Shown here in pieces: positions 7,237 through 14,541 of a DNA stretch of 23,936 nt. The first letter of the stretch is position 1. Every line of letters starts with the position of its first letter. The notes beneath the pieces were generated by a model. The model was not told where the DNA came from. It worked only from the letters and a program-made list of their open reading frames with translations, and did not search any database. The stretch is from Candidatus Dadabacteria bacterium UBA2774 (GTDB lineage Bacteria > Desulfobacterota_D > UBA1144 > Nemesobacterales > UBA2774), in assembly GCA_002352485.1 (NCBI GenBank), contig DEIM01000245.1, forward strand, positions 1 through 23,936, written 5' to 3'. The position numbers were made by a program, and so were the translations under genes.

Positions 7237-8112
7237 ATGAAGTATGGTATTGCTCTTCCTAATTTTGGGAAATACGCTCAAAAAGACAGGATATTAGAGC
7301 TGACATCTTCGGCCGAGGAGCTCGGATACGATTCCATCTGGGTAAGCGACCATGTTGTTATACCCAGCTCGCATAAGGGATTCGGAGATGAATTCCTGGA
7401 CCCTTTCATAACACTTACATACCTTGCTGCATCAACACATAACATAAAACTCGGAACAAGCGTAATAATACTCCCGTACCGAAACCCTGTGGTGCTCGCG
7501 AAGACTGTGTCTACTCTGGACGAGCTTTCGGAGGGTAGAGTAATATTGGGTGTGGGAGCCGGGTGGCTTGAGGATGAATTCAAAGCGCTGGGCGTGCCCT
7601 ACGGAGAAAGGGGTACAGTTACAAATGAGTATATCGATGTACTGAAAAACCTGTGGACCGAGGATAATCCAAAGTTTCGAGGGAAATACATAGAGTTCTC
7701 AGATATAACATTTCTACCAAAGCCCGTTCAAAAACCTCACCCGCCAATATGGGTGGGCGGAGGAAGCGCAAGTGCTATTGAGCGGGCTGTTAAGCACGGC
7801 GACGGTTGGCACCCTGTAGGACTTACACCCACAGAGTTAAAGATTAAGGTCGAGTATTTAAGGGAGCAATTAGACAAAGCGCACAGAAACCCGGATGAAT
7901 TTACAATATCTATAAGAAGGAATCTGGAGATAACGGACAGAAAAGATATAGACGAGAATGAGACGCTTAGAGGGACTCCCGAGAAGATCGCCCGCGGGAT
8001 AGAGGAGTATAAGGACGAAGGGGTAACATACATTATATTTCATCTACTTAGCGGAGAGTTTAAGGAGCTACTTAAGACAATGAGGTTTTTTTCTGAAGAG
8101 TTTATCAGATAG
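7237..8112 (+). CDS. LLM-class (luciferase-like, F420- or FMN-dependent) oxidoreductase
   Basis: The 291-aa protein has the bacterial luciferase-like TIM-barrel motifs: MKYGIALPNFG at the start, AEELGYDSIWVSDHV, then EGRVILGVGAGWLEDEF and KPHPPIWVGGGS. C-terminally comes TPEKIARGIEEYKDEGVTYIIFH. This pattern is that of the probable F420-dependent oxidoreductases of the Rv2161c type. Whether it uses F420 or FMN, and its substrate, cannot be told here, and no F420 biosynthesis gene is in the window. The start is supported by the family N-terminus although there is no Shine-Dalgarno. The haem-domain gene follows 26 bases later and is probably co-transcribed. Confidence 0.85.
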   Translation: MKYGIALPNFGKYAQKDRILELTSSAEELGYDSIWVSDHVVIPSSHKGFGDEFLDPFITLTYLAASTHNIKLGTSVIILPYRNPVVLAKTVSTLDELSEGRVILGVGAGWLEDEFKALGVPYGERGTVTNEYIDVLKNLWTEDNPKFRGKYIEFSDITFLPKPVQKPHPPIWVGGGSASAIERAVKHGDGWHPVGLTPTELKIKVEYLREQLDKAHRNPDEFTISIRRNLEITDRKDIDENETLRGTPEKIARGIEEYKDEGVTYIIFHLLSGEFKELLKTMRFFSEEFIR

Positions 8113-8138
8113 AATTTAAACAGGGGGTAATATGACAA

Positions 8139-8561
8139 ATGTATATCAAAACAATAGTGGTAGTGCTGGTTGTCGCTTTAGTTGTAATTCAGTTTATTCC
8201 TGTGAGCAAAACCAATCCGCCAGTGACGGGAGAGATAAACGCGCCTGAGAATGTAATGAAAGTCTTTAAGACTTCCTGTTACGATTGTCATTCAAACGAG
8301 GTGGTATGGCCCTGGTACTCAAGAGTGGCGCCCGTTTCATGGCTTGTGGCCTATGACGTGAACGAGGCCAGGGACCACTACAACTTCTCCGAATGGAGTA
8401 GTTACAACGCTAAGGACCGCCAGGATAACCGTGAAGAGATATGGGAAGAGGTGGAAGAGCGGCATATGCCGCTATGGTATTACCTTATAATGCACCCTGA
8501 GGCGAAACTCTCGGCAGAGGATAAAGAGATGATTAAGAAGTGGTCTGAGGGGAGTGAGTAA
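8139..8561 (+). CDS. Membrane-anchored haem-binding (CxxCH) protein
   Basis: This 140-aa protein has an N-terminal hydrophobic segment (about residues 4-22), probably an uncleaved anchor, followed by a periplasmic domain with one c-type haem site C47-x2-C50-H51. The surrounding pattern (TSCYDCHSNEVVWPWYSRVAPVSW, with M110 in RHMPLWYY as a candidate distal ligand, and ending in E-x3-I-x2-W) matches the Haem_bd (PF14376) family. The family is found in many Gram-negatives, usually with uncertain partner. A run of G (CAGGGGG) precedes the ATG by about 12 bases. It sits directly behind the LLM gene, which may mean an electron-transfer link, but that is inference. Confidence 0.83.
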   Translation: MYIKTIVVVLVVALVVIQFIPVSKTNPPVTGEINAPENVMKVFKTSCYDCHSNEVVWPWYSRVAPVSWLVAYDVNEARDHYNFSEWSSYNAKDRQDNREEIWEEVEERHMPLWYYLIMHPEAKLSAEDKEMIKKWSEGSE

Positions 8562-8580
8562 TATAGACTCCCACCCTTAA

Positions 8581-8605
8581 TCCTTCCCCTTGCTCGGGGG
8601 AAGGA
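8581..8605. terminator. 9-bp hairpin between convergent genes
   Basis: The arms TCCTTCCCC (8581-8589) and GGGGAAGGA (8597-8605) pair perfectly around a 7-base loop. It lies between the haem-protein gene (ends 8561) and the Spy-like gene (ends 8638), so it may stop transcription from both sides. No T-run follows on either strand, so a REP-like dispersed palindrome is the main alternative. Confidence 0.5.
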
Positions 8606-8637
8606 ATTAGACAGGGCAGGATAGTATCTAGTAGTGA

Positions 8638-9087
8638 TTACTTATTTTGTTTTTCCTGGTGCTTTGCGCGGTGTTTTTCTTTCCAGTTCTGCACAAACTC
8701 GTTCACACCATCTATCTGCTCGGGTGATAGAGCCTGCCGCATATCGAGCTTCATATCGAGCTTAACCTTTTGAGCGTCGTACTCGGCTTCCGACATTGCG
8801 TCAAATGCGCTTATTACATCGCCGCGCGGGGCCTGTGCGTTTGACATAGTGTCGTGAAAGGCAGTCCTTTTCTCTTTATACGTACCGCCGAGCTCCTCCA
8901 AACGGGGCTCGTAGGACTCGTAGATCCTCTCAAGCTCTGCCGACTGCTGATCTGTGAGGTTGATTTCCTGGGTAATTTTCTCATTTTCCCACCACTTCCA
9001 CACACCTTTCCCATGACCGTGCTTCGCGAAAGCTGAAGCTGACATAACTAAAAGCAACAATAGAGGTAAAACTATGTATCTTCTCAC
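8638..9087 (-). CDS. Spy/CpxP-like periplasmic protein
   Basis: The 149-aa product has a signal peptide (basic MRR, then a Leu-rich core, likely cut after about residue 21 in ASAFA). A helical mature part carries two LTxxQ-type motifs: LTDQQSAEL near residue 44 and LSPEQIDGV near 116. These mark the Spy/CpxP/CnrX-like group of periplasmic chaperones and metal-stress sensors. The mature N-terminus is His/Gly/Lys-rich (KHGHGKG), which could bind metal, and the tail is also His/Lys-rich. The start is a GTG with GGAGG eight bases upstream; the signal peptide begins right there, which supports it. Function as a chaperone or metal sensor is inferred from the family only. Confidence 0.75.
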   Translation of the reverse strand: MRRYIVLPLLLLLVMSASAFAKHGHGKGVWKWWENEKITQEINLTDQQSAELERIYESYEPRLEELGGTYKEKRTAFHDTMSNAQAPRGDVISAFDAMSEAEYDAQKVKLDMKLDMRQALSPEQIDGVNEFVQNWKEKHRAKHQEKQNK

Positions 9088-9181
9088 TTTACTACCTCCG
9101 CATATGGAACTTATAGATATAAACGGCTAATTCGGGAAAAGGTTTCAGAGTTTTGGAGAGAATCAGTTATTTGTGAGATAG

Positions 9182-9211
9182 ATTGCAACACCCGCTACGT
9201 TCGCTCGCAAT
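9182..9211. repeat. Imperfect palindrome of the REP-like ATTGC...GCAAT type
   Basis: Arms ATTGC (9182-9186) and GCAAT (9207-9211) flank a GC-rich core containing CGCTACGTTCGCTCG. This resembles short dispersed palindromes of the ATTGCGAGCGAAGC kind seen in many bacterial genomes. It lies in the gap between the Spy-like gene and the nitrilase promoter. Only one copy is seen here, so the repeat status is a guess. Confidence 0.3.
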
Positions 9212-9244
9212 GATCGTATCTGGTCTTTATTCATAGCTTCACCG

Positions 9245-9274
9245 TTGACATGGAGTTCCGGTTCGTGGGATAAT
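9245..9274 (+). promoter_or_regulatory. Sigma70-type promoter for the nitrilase gene
   Basis: A perfect TTGACA (9245-9250) is followed after 18 bases by GATAAT (9269-9274). The predicted start near 9281 gives a 40-base leader ending in a Shine-Dalgarno (AAGGGG) before the ATG at 9324. Confidence 0.6.
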
Positions 9275-9323
9275 GGGGGCATAACTTAGTACCTGAAAAT
9301 ATTAGTAATAAGGGGAATAAAAT

Positions 9324-10334
9324 ATGAATAACGGGGAGACAAAGTATATAGCGGCGGCCGTGCAGACGGCTCCGGTCTTTTTAAATAAAGACGAGACTAT
9401 AGGAAAAGTAATAAGCTTGATTGAAGAAACCTCGGCAGAGGGTGCAAGCCTGATTGTGTTCCCTGAAGCAATGGTGCCCGGATACCCATACTGGCCCAAA
9501 GACCTTGGTTCTATCGAGGGAAGGAAGCTCGTAATCGACGCTTATACGGAGCTTCACGCAAACTCTGTTGAGATACCGGATGATGATACAGAGAAGCTGT
9601 GCATGGCCGCGAAGAAAGCCGGGTCCTATGTCATAATAGGCGTAAATGAAAAAGAGGGTGGGACACTCTACAATACGATTCTATATATAGACAGCAGCGG
9701 AGAGGTTCTTGGAAAGCATAGAAAGCTCATGTCGATAGACAGCGAGAAGTGTATTTGGGCAAACGGCGGAGCTGAGGATTTAAGAGTGTTCGAGACTGAA
9801 ATAGGAAACCTCGGGGGATTCTTCTGCTACGAGCACCACCTTACTCTCGCAAAGTACGCGATGTACCAAAAGGGCGAACAGATACACGCAGGACTCTGGG
9901 CCGGACATGGATTTGTGAAGCCTACAATGGACTTTGCTAGCCGACAGTACGCTTTTGAAGGTCAGGTGTTTGTAATCGCATCCTCAGGCTACATCAATGA
10001 AAGCATGATCCCTGACAGCTTTCCCCTTAAAAAGAATACTCTCTGGGATTTTCCAGGAGGAAGCGGCATTATAAACCCGAGAGGGGAGTATATTGCAGGA
10101 CCTGTATACGATCATGAGGACATCGTATACGCAGAGATAGATACGAATTTGATCCTGAGAGCTAAGGCCGCGATAGACTCCACGGGGCATTTTTCAAGGC
10201 CCGATATACTGAGACTTGAAATAAATGAGAGAGATACGAGCGTAGAATCAGAGGACAAAATTGGTTCACTTCAAGAGAGCATCGATAAGCTTAATACGAG
10301 GATAATGAGTCTTGAAGACAAGCTTGAGAGCTGA
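9324..10334 (+). CDS. Nitrilase-family carbon-nitrogen hydrolase
   Basis: The Glu-Lys-Cys triad of the nitrilase superfamily is complete: E48 in FPEAMVPGYPYW, K134 in HRKLM, and C168 in GFFCYEHH. The PGYPYW and HRKLM motifs place it in the true nitrilase branch (nitrile to acid plus ammonia), rather than among omega-amidases or NAD synthetase domains. The block after the nucleophile reads CYEHH where classical nitrilases have CWENY, so substrate type is open; a nitrile hydrolase, cyanide hydratase-like enzyme or amidase are all possible. The last 30 or so residues (ESEDKIGSLQESIDKLNTRIMSLEDKLES region) look like a short coiled coil, possibly for oligomer assembly. It is monocistronic, with its own promoter, and converges on pncB. 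Confidence 0.85.
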   Translation: MNNGETKYIAAAVQTAPVFLNKDETIGKVISLIEETSAEGASLIVFPEAMVPGYPYWPKDLGSIEGRKLVIDAYTELHANSVEIPDDDTEKLCMAAKKAGSYVIIGVNEKEGGTLYNTILYIDSSGEVLGKHRKLMSIDSEKCIWANGGAEDLRVFETEIGNLGGFFCYEHHLTLAKYAMYQKGEQIHAGLWAGHGFVKPTMDFASRQYAFEGQVFVIASSGYINESMIPDSFPLKKNTLWDFPGGSGIINPRGEYIAGPVYDHEDIVYAEIDTNLILRAKAAIDSTGHFSRPDILRLEINERDTSVESEDKIGSLQESIDKLNTRIMSLEDKLES

Positions 10335-10348
10335 CGAAGTTTTATAAA

Positions 10349-11899
10349 TTATTCCTCGCCATTAACAGATCTAATTAAGTCCTGCTTTAAGTCCCAGAGT
10401 TTTTGAGAGACCGATACGTGGTAGATATGGGGGTTCATTATGCGCTTTACACCCAAATCCAACCGCTCCATGTCCCTTGATCTAAGCTCTCTTATTTCCT
10501 CTATTGACGGGAAATCATAGACGAGCTTGCCCTGATCCAGAATCTTGACTAAAAGCGGTTCCACAGCGCTAACCTGATCCTGTGTGAGCACCCTGTGCTT
10601 CGAATGGTCAATAGGGTGCCGGAGAATAATCTCCTTTGACTCTGCGGGGCTTGGCTCATCCACAGTAAGGAGGTCCGAGGTTGCACGACCCCTTTTATCG
10701 TAGATACGAAAGACCTGTTTGTTTCCGGGATTAAGAGTTTTCAGCGGAGTCTCTGATAGCTTGATCGCCGGAGCCCAGCCTGCGCCGTCTTTTACGGATA
10801 CGAGCTTATACACACCGTCTAAAGCAGAGCACCCCTCGGAAGTAATGAGTCTTGTACCGACTCCGTACACCAGGCGGTTAATAAGCCTCTCCGGATCGAG
10901 CCCGTAGCGCGGAGCCTCTTCCTCAATCTGGGTGATGATCTGCCATATCACAAGCTCGTCAAGCTGGTTTGAGAGGACGATTTTGGTATCGGGAAATCCT
11001 GAGTCATTAAGCATCTTGGCAGACTGAATGCTTAAGAAAGCAAGGTCGCCCGAATCGAGCCTTATACCTATGGGCTCATGCCCTTTTGCCCTGAGCTCAT
11101 TAAACACTGTAACGGCGTTGGGTATACCGCTTTCAAGAGTATTAAAGGTGTCTACTAAAAGAAGGCAATCATCGGGATAGAGCTCGGCGTATGCCCTAAA
11201 AGCACTAAGCTCGCCTTCCCCCAAAGCCATAAATGCCTGCACCATGCTATGGGCATGGGTGCCCTTAGGCGGGTAGCCGAGTGAGCGTGAGATGCCTACG
11301 CAGGATGAGAAGTCCGCGCCTCCGATCAGTGCTGCCCTTACACCGGCGTTTACCCCAGAGCCCTGCCCCCGGCGCATGCCGAATTCAAGGAGCGTATTAG
11401 CACGCGCGGCTTCTTTTATACGCATGGCCTTTGTAGCAACGAGCGTCTGATAATTGAGCTTATTAAGGAGAGCAGATTCAAGTATCTGTGCCATAGCTAG
11501 CGGCCCCCTTATCACAGTTAAGGGAGTGTTCGGGTGAACGACCCTGCCCTCAGGGATTGAGTAAAGTGTTACGCCATTGAAATTACCGTTTTCCCTTAAC
11601 CATGTGAGAAAGTCGTCCTTAAAAATTCTCTCTCCAGTGGATCCTATTTGGCTGCGGAGATACTCAACTTCATCATCGCCGAACGAGCATTTCACTATCC
11701 AGTCAACCAGGGTTTCAAGCCCTGCGTTAATGCAATAACCAGCTTTATGTAAGCCGTAATCGGGGTAGCTGCGGAAAAAATGGTCGAATTGAGCCTCCTT
11801 TTCGTGGAGACCCATGGTGAAATACAGCTGAGCCATAGTCAGCTGATACTGATCCGTGAATAATATTCCGTCTTCTGATTTAAATAGTTCCTTGCTCAT
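10349..11899 (-). CDS. pncB: Nicotinate phosphoribosyltransferase
   Basis: PncB joins nicotinate and PRPP to give nicotinate mononucleotide, the salvage entry to NAD. At 516 aa it fits the longer bacterial PncB group. The N-terminus (LFTDQYQLTMAQLYF) is diagnostic, the conserved catalytic histidine motif GTHAHSMVQAF includes H215 and H217, and IGIRLDSGDLAFLS plus a C-terminal GVGTRLITS are the PRPP/substrate-site segments. A minus-strand promoter is likely: TTTAGA (complement of 11948-11953), 17 bases, TATAAT (complement of 11925-11930), giving a leader of about 20 bases without a clear Shine-Dalgarno. It is divergent from the unknown gene at 12125, and the spacer contains an operator-like inverted repeat. 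Confidence 0.93.
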   Translation of the reverse strand: MSKELFKSEDGILFTDQYQLTMAQLYFTMGLHEKEAQFDHFFRSYPDYGLHKAGYCINAGLETLVDWIVKCSFGDDEVEYLRSQIGSTGERIFKDDFLTWLRENGNFNGVTLYSIPEGRVVHPNTPLTVIRGPLAMAQILESALLNKLNYQTLVATKAMRIKEAARANTLLEFGMRRGQGSGVNAGVRAALIGGADFSSCVGISRSLGYPPKGTHAHSMVQAFMALGEGELSAFRAYAELYPDDCLLLVDTFNTLESGIPNAVTVFNELRAKGHEPIGIRLDSGDLAFLSIQSAKMLNDSGFPDTKIVLSNQLDELVIWQIITQIEEEAPRYGLDPERLINRLVYGVGTRLITSEGCSALDGVYKLVSVKDGAGWAPAIKLSETPLKTLNPGNKQVFRIYDKRGRATSDLLTVDEPSPAESKEIILRHPIDHSKHRVLTQDQVSAVEPLLVKILDQGKLVYDFPSIEEIRELRSRDMERLDLGVKRIMNPHIYHVSVSQKLWDLKQDLIRSVNGEE

Positions 11900-11924
11900 T
11901 TGACTATAGGTTAAGGTATAAACA

Positions 11925-11953
11925 ATTATAGCTCAGATTGAATAATATCTAAA
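11925..11953 (-). promoter_or_regulatory. Predicted pncB promoter
   Basis: On the minus strand TTTAGA (complement of 11948-11953) is separated by 17 bases from a perfect TATAAT (complement of 11925-11930). The -35 matches four of six positions. Confidence 0.5.
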
Positions 11954-11976
11954 TATAGAGCAAAATTGGCCAAAAA

Positions 11977-12000
11977 TCCTAAAATGTTACAATTTTAGGA
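11977..12000. promoter_or_regulatory. Perfect 9-bp inverted repeat in the pncB divergent region
   Basis: TCCTAAAAT (11977-11985) and ATTTTAGGA (11992-12000) are exact inverted copies around a six-base spacer. The 24-bp site lies between the two divergent promoters, upstream of both -35 boxes. This is the usual size and symmetry of a dimeric regulator site, and an 8-bp palindrome TTGGCCAA (11966-11973) lies beside it. An NAD-responsive regulator is an attractive guess because pncB is the neighbour, but nothing in the sequence names it. Confidence 0.5.
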
Positions 12001-12024
12001 ACTACGGGAAAAAATAGAAATGGA

Positions 12025-12053
12025 TTGACAATATGCGATAAATCCTTTAAAAT
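12025..12053 (+). promoter_or_regulatory. Strong promoter for the unknown gene at 12125
   Basis: A perfect TTGACA (12025-12030), 17-base spacer and TAAAAT (12048-12053) point towards 12125. GCGATA (12035-12040) and its complement TATCGC (12067-12072) bracket the -10 and start. A stem CGCAG/CTGCG (12070-12074 with 12082-12086) in the leader exposes GAGGGAG in its loop. The leader is about 65 bases long. Confidence 0.65.
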
Positions 12054-12124
12054 TTTGTTATATTGCTATCGCAGGAGGGAGCTGCGTACAAATAATTGTC
12101 AGTTTGCAGTGAGGATATAGCAAA

Positions 12125-12634
12125 ATGGAAACTATCGGGAAAGTTCTAAGCTTAACACTGCTCACCATATTCGGCTCGGCAGCAGCAACCGTTTATTTGG
12201 TCGACTCTGACTTTTTTCCAGCATTCCTCGAAAAAACACCTATAGTATACACATCAGATACATTTATAAACGAGCAAGAACCACCTGAAAAAACAACTGA
12301 TGCTAGTAACCACCCTGAAGATAGAAGGCGTCAAAGTGAGACTTACTTTGAGGTATCTGCTGTAGAGAGCCATAAAAATAGTGGAGAAAACGATGCTATC
12401 TGGGGACAAAACTATGATACGGCTAAATTATCTGATAAGCATCAATCCGACCGAGCGGTATACCTGGCAAGTGTGAATTCACTGGCTTCGCTTAAAGAAA
12501 ATTTAAAACATTGGAGCAAACAATATAAACAGGCACGCAGTCAGGGACAGTCCCGCACCGCAAACCTGGCATACTCAAACTATAAGGATTATGAAAAAGC
12601 AATCGAGATAAAAAGTAAGACCGGTAGTAACTAG
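12125..12634 (+). CDS. Unknown membrane-anchored periplasmic protein
   Basis: I do not recognise this 169-aa protein. Residues about 6-27 (VLSLTLLTIFGSAAATVYLV) form one transmembrane anchor or uncleaved signal. Residues 28-105 are polar and rich in Glu, Asp, Ser and Asn, probably disordered. Residues about 115-169 are basic and helical, rich in Lys, Gln, Ser and Tyr (repeated Y-K and S-K pairs). There are no cysteines. The gene is supported by a near-consensus promoter, GAGGAT as Shine-Dalgarno, and lack of any competing frame. It could be a lineage-specific envelope protein; the basic C-terminus might contact anionic lipid or cell wall, which is speculation. Confidence 0.65.
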   Translation: METIGKVLSLTLLTIFGSAAATVYLVDSDFFPAFLEKTPIVYTSDTFINEQEPPEKTTDASNHPEDRRRQSETYFEVSAVESHKNSGENDAIWGQNYDTAKLSDKHQSDRAVYLASVNSLASLKENLKHWSKQYKQARSQGQSRTANLAYSNYKDYEKAIEIKSKTGSN

Positions 12635-12727
12635 TATATACAGGCACCTTTCAATTTAGCTAACCGTTTGATTTAACCAAAGATACTGCACCCTTTCATA
12701 ATATTTCTAACAAAAAAGCCTACGGGT

Positions 12728-13507
12728 TTATAGAAGTAAGAAGAGTTTTGTCAGGAGAAAATCGCCGATAATAATAAGAAGAAGGGCTACAACAACTGTG
12801 GAAGTTGTAGCTCGACCCACACCCTGGGTGCCGCCCTCGGCTCTCATACCGATATAGCAGCCGGTGATGGCTACTATGATCCCGAAGAAAAAGGTCTTGG
12901 ATATACCGCTTACGAAGTCTGAAATTGTAACCCACTCTAGAATAGTTGAGATAAAAAGTGCGGGCTTAACGTCGAGGTCTATATTGGACATAACCATGGC
13001 GCCGAAGATACCCGCGAAGTCCGCTATGATCGCAAGAAACGGGAATGCTATCACCGCTGCTATTAGTCTTGGGGCAACAAGCTTCTTAATAGGGTCTGCT
13101 CCGAGTGTGCTTATTGCGTCAATTTGCTCGGTTACTTTCATAGAGCCTATCTCAGCTGTAATACCCGAGCCTACCCTACCGCCTACAAGTAAAGACGTAA
13201 CAACAGGTCCCAACTCTCTGACGAACGACAGAGATACAACAGGACCGACAACACCTTTTGCGCCGAACCACGCAAACCCCCACGCGAGCTGTACTACCAT
13301 GACCATGCCTATCGCCATAGCTGAAGCGATGACAATGGGAATGGACTTAAAGCCGATTTCGTCTATCTGCTCCAAAACGAGTTTGAAGTTAAATGGACGG
13401 GTAACACTTGCGAACACGGAACGATAAAAAAACAGACCGATCTCGCCCAGGCGCTCGATTGAAGTTGTGAAATAGGACCCTAGTCTGACAATATAATCTG
13501 CTATCAT
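12728..13507 (-). CDS. mlaE: MlaE-family lipid ABC transporter permease
   Basis: MlaE is the inner-membrane permease of the phospholipid (Mla) or related MCE transporters that move lipids between inner and outer membrane. The 259-aa protein has the family's defining segment VRELGPVVTSLLVGGRVGSGITAEIGSMKVTEQIDAISTLG and the following DPIKKLVAPR. Five or so hydrophobic helices follow the amphipathic N-terminus. The gene starts two bases after the upstream lipoprotein gene stop, so the two are translationally linked. Normally mlaF (ATPase) and mlaD (MCE substrate-binding protein) are adjacent; downstream is an unrelated opposite-strand gene, so its partners must be elsewhere. A T-run on the minus strand at about 12712-12717 may terminate it. 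Confidence 0.9.
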   Translation of the reverse strand: MIADYIVRLGSYFTTSIERLGEIGLFFYRSVFASVTRPFNFKLVLEQIDEIGFKSIPIVIASAMAIGMVMVVQLAWGFAWFGAKGVVGPVVSLSFVRELGPVVTSLLVGGRVGSGITAEIGSMKVTEQIDAISTLGADPIKKLVAPRLIAAVIAFPFLAIIADFAGIFGAMVMSNIDLDVKPALFISTILEWVTISDFVSGISKTFFFGIIVAITGCYIGMRAEGGTQGVGRATTSTVVVALLLIIIGDFLLTKLFLLL

Positions 13508-13509
13508 CG

Positions 13510-14052
13510 TTACAGTACTCTGAACTGCGATGTGAATGCCTTAAATTCCCTGTATCCGGTATCAAAACTATCAGGTGACGAGGCGTATGTAAAATCATAC
13601 AAACAGCTGCCCTTTTTAAATACCAGAGTGGCAATCTTTATAGGCACATTTTCAAATGTACCTGTGTATATACTATACAGAGCCGGCTGACCGTCAATCT
13701 GGGCATCTTCTCTTGACTCAAGCTCTTTATCATTAATACCTATAAGTAGGGATTCTGATAAAACCGGGAGGTTGTACTTAACCTTTTTCCCATCGCAATC
13801 CGAGTTAATGGTAATTGTCGCATTGAGCCCGGCATTTTGGAAAACAAGGTCACCGCCCTTCACTTTGGCTCTCTCCCAGCCCCCGGGGAGCGTTCCTATA
13901 CTGTAAGAGGTGTCATCCGTCCTGTATATGTTTCCGCTCAGCTCGCCGTTATTATCCTTACCCGAGGATATGTAATACCCTACAAACCTGGTAACCGAGC
14001 ACGAGCTCAGAAGTAAAACACTTAAAAGTATACTTACAATCAGCCTGTTCAT
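13510..14052 (-). CDS. Unknown outer-membrane-type lipoprotein upstream of mlaE
   Basis: This 180-aa protein has a signal peptide with lipobox L15-S16-S17-C18; Ser at +2 predicts outer-membrane localisation if Lol rules apply. The mature part has no domain I can name. It looks mainly beta, with GTLPGGWERAKVKGGDLVFQN near residues 53-73, two more cysteines (in NSDCDGK and KGSCLYDF) that may form a disulphide, and a C-terminal ending FKAFTSQFRVL reminiscent of PsbP-like folds, which is a weak impression only. It is two bases upstream of mlaE on the same strand. A role as an accessory lipid-trafficking lipoprotein is inferred from position alone. Confidence 0.7.
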   Translation of the reverse strand: MNRLIVSILLSVLLLSSCSVTRFVGYYISSGKDNNGELSGNIYRTDDTSYSIGTLPGGWERAKVKGGDLVFQNAGLNATITINSDCDGKKVKYNLPVLSESLLIGINDKELESREDAQIDGQPALYSIYTGTFENVPIKIATLVFKKGSCLYDFTYASSPDSFDTGYREFKAFTSQFRVL

Positions 14053-14214
14053 TTTTACAATTAGATCTTTGAGCTATATTTACCGCACACAAAAAATTGA
14101 GGTCAAAAACAACTTACTTAATTATAACGGCGGGTTTTCAATAATACTTGAATCCCCCCAAAAAACCAAGCATCTAAAACTCCAACAAGAAACTTAACTA
14201 CCCGGACATTAAAT

Positions 14215-14472
14215 ATGATAAGAATTTATACAACCTCGTTTTGTATTTATTGCTACTCAGCAAGGAGGCTTCTTAAAAAAAGAGGGCATGAGTTCGAGGA
14301 GCTGAACATAGGACGGGACCCGGAGCTTAGAGACAAGCTTATCGAAAAATACAGTTGGAGAACTCTGCCTATTATTACTGTAAACGACCGTTTGATCGGC
14401 GGATATACTGAGCTGGCAGAGCTTGATAGAAGCGGGAGGATAGATAAACTGCTGCACAAAGATCCCGCGTAG
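14215..14472 (+). CDS. Glutaredoxin-like thiol-disulphide protein
   Basis: The 85-aa protein has the glutaredoxin fold motifs: beta-strand IRIYTT, active site C10-I-Y-C13 in place of the usual CPYC, cis-proline segment RTLPIITVND, and IGGYTEL where glutathione-binding members have GG-x-DL. The missing proline in the CxxC and the changed end of the glutathione motif make a classical GSH-dependent role less certain; it could take electrons from thioredoxin reductase. No Shine-Dalgarno precedes the ATG. It lies 69 bases ahead of gltX, but gltX seems to have its own promoter. Confidence 0.82.
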   Translation: MIRIYTTSFCIYCYSARRLLKKRGHEFEELNIGRDPELRDKLIEKYSWRTLPIITVNDRLIGGYTELAELDRSGRIDKLLHKDPA

Positions 14473-14503
14473 AATGAAATTGATATAGACAACTAATCGT
14501 TAT

Positions 14504-14541
14504 TTGACTCACTCAAGTCTCTAAATTAACATTACACCCCC
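14504..14541 (+). promoter_or_regulatory. Promoter abutting the gltX start codon
   Basis: TTGACT (14504-14509), a 17-base spacer and TAACAT (14527-14532) end nine bases before the ATG at 14542. The start would fall within a few bases of the ATG, in a run of five C, and there is no Shine-Dalgarno. The transcript is predicted to be leaderless or nearly so. Confidence 0.45.

Noticed and set aside
12864..13427. 187-residue open frame on the plus strand opposite mlaE
   Set aside because: It is antisense to a clear MlaE protein and its translation is low-complexity without domain features.
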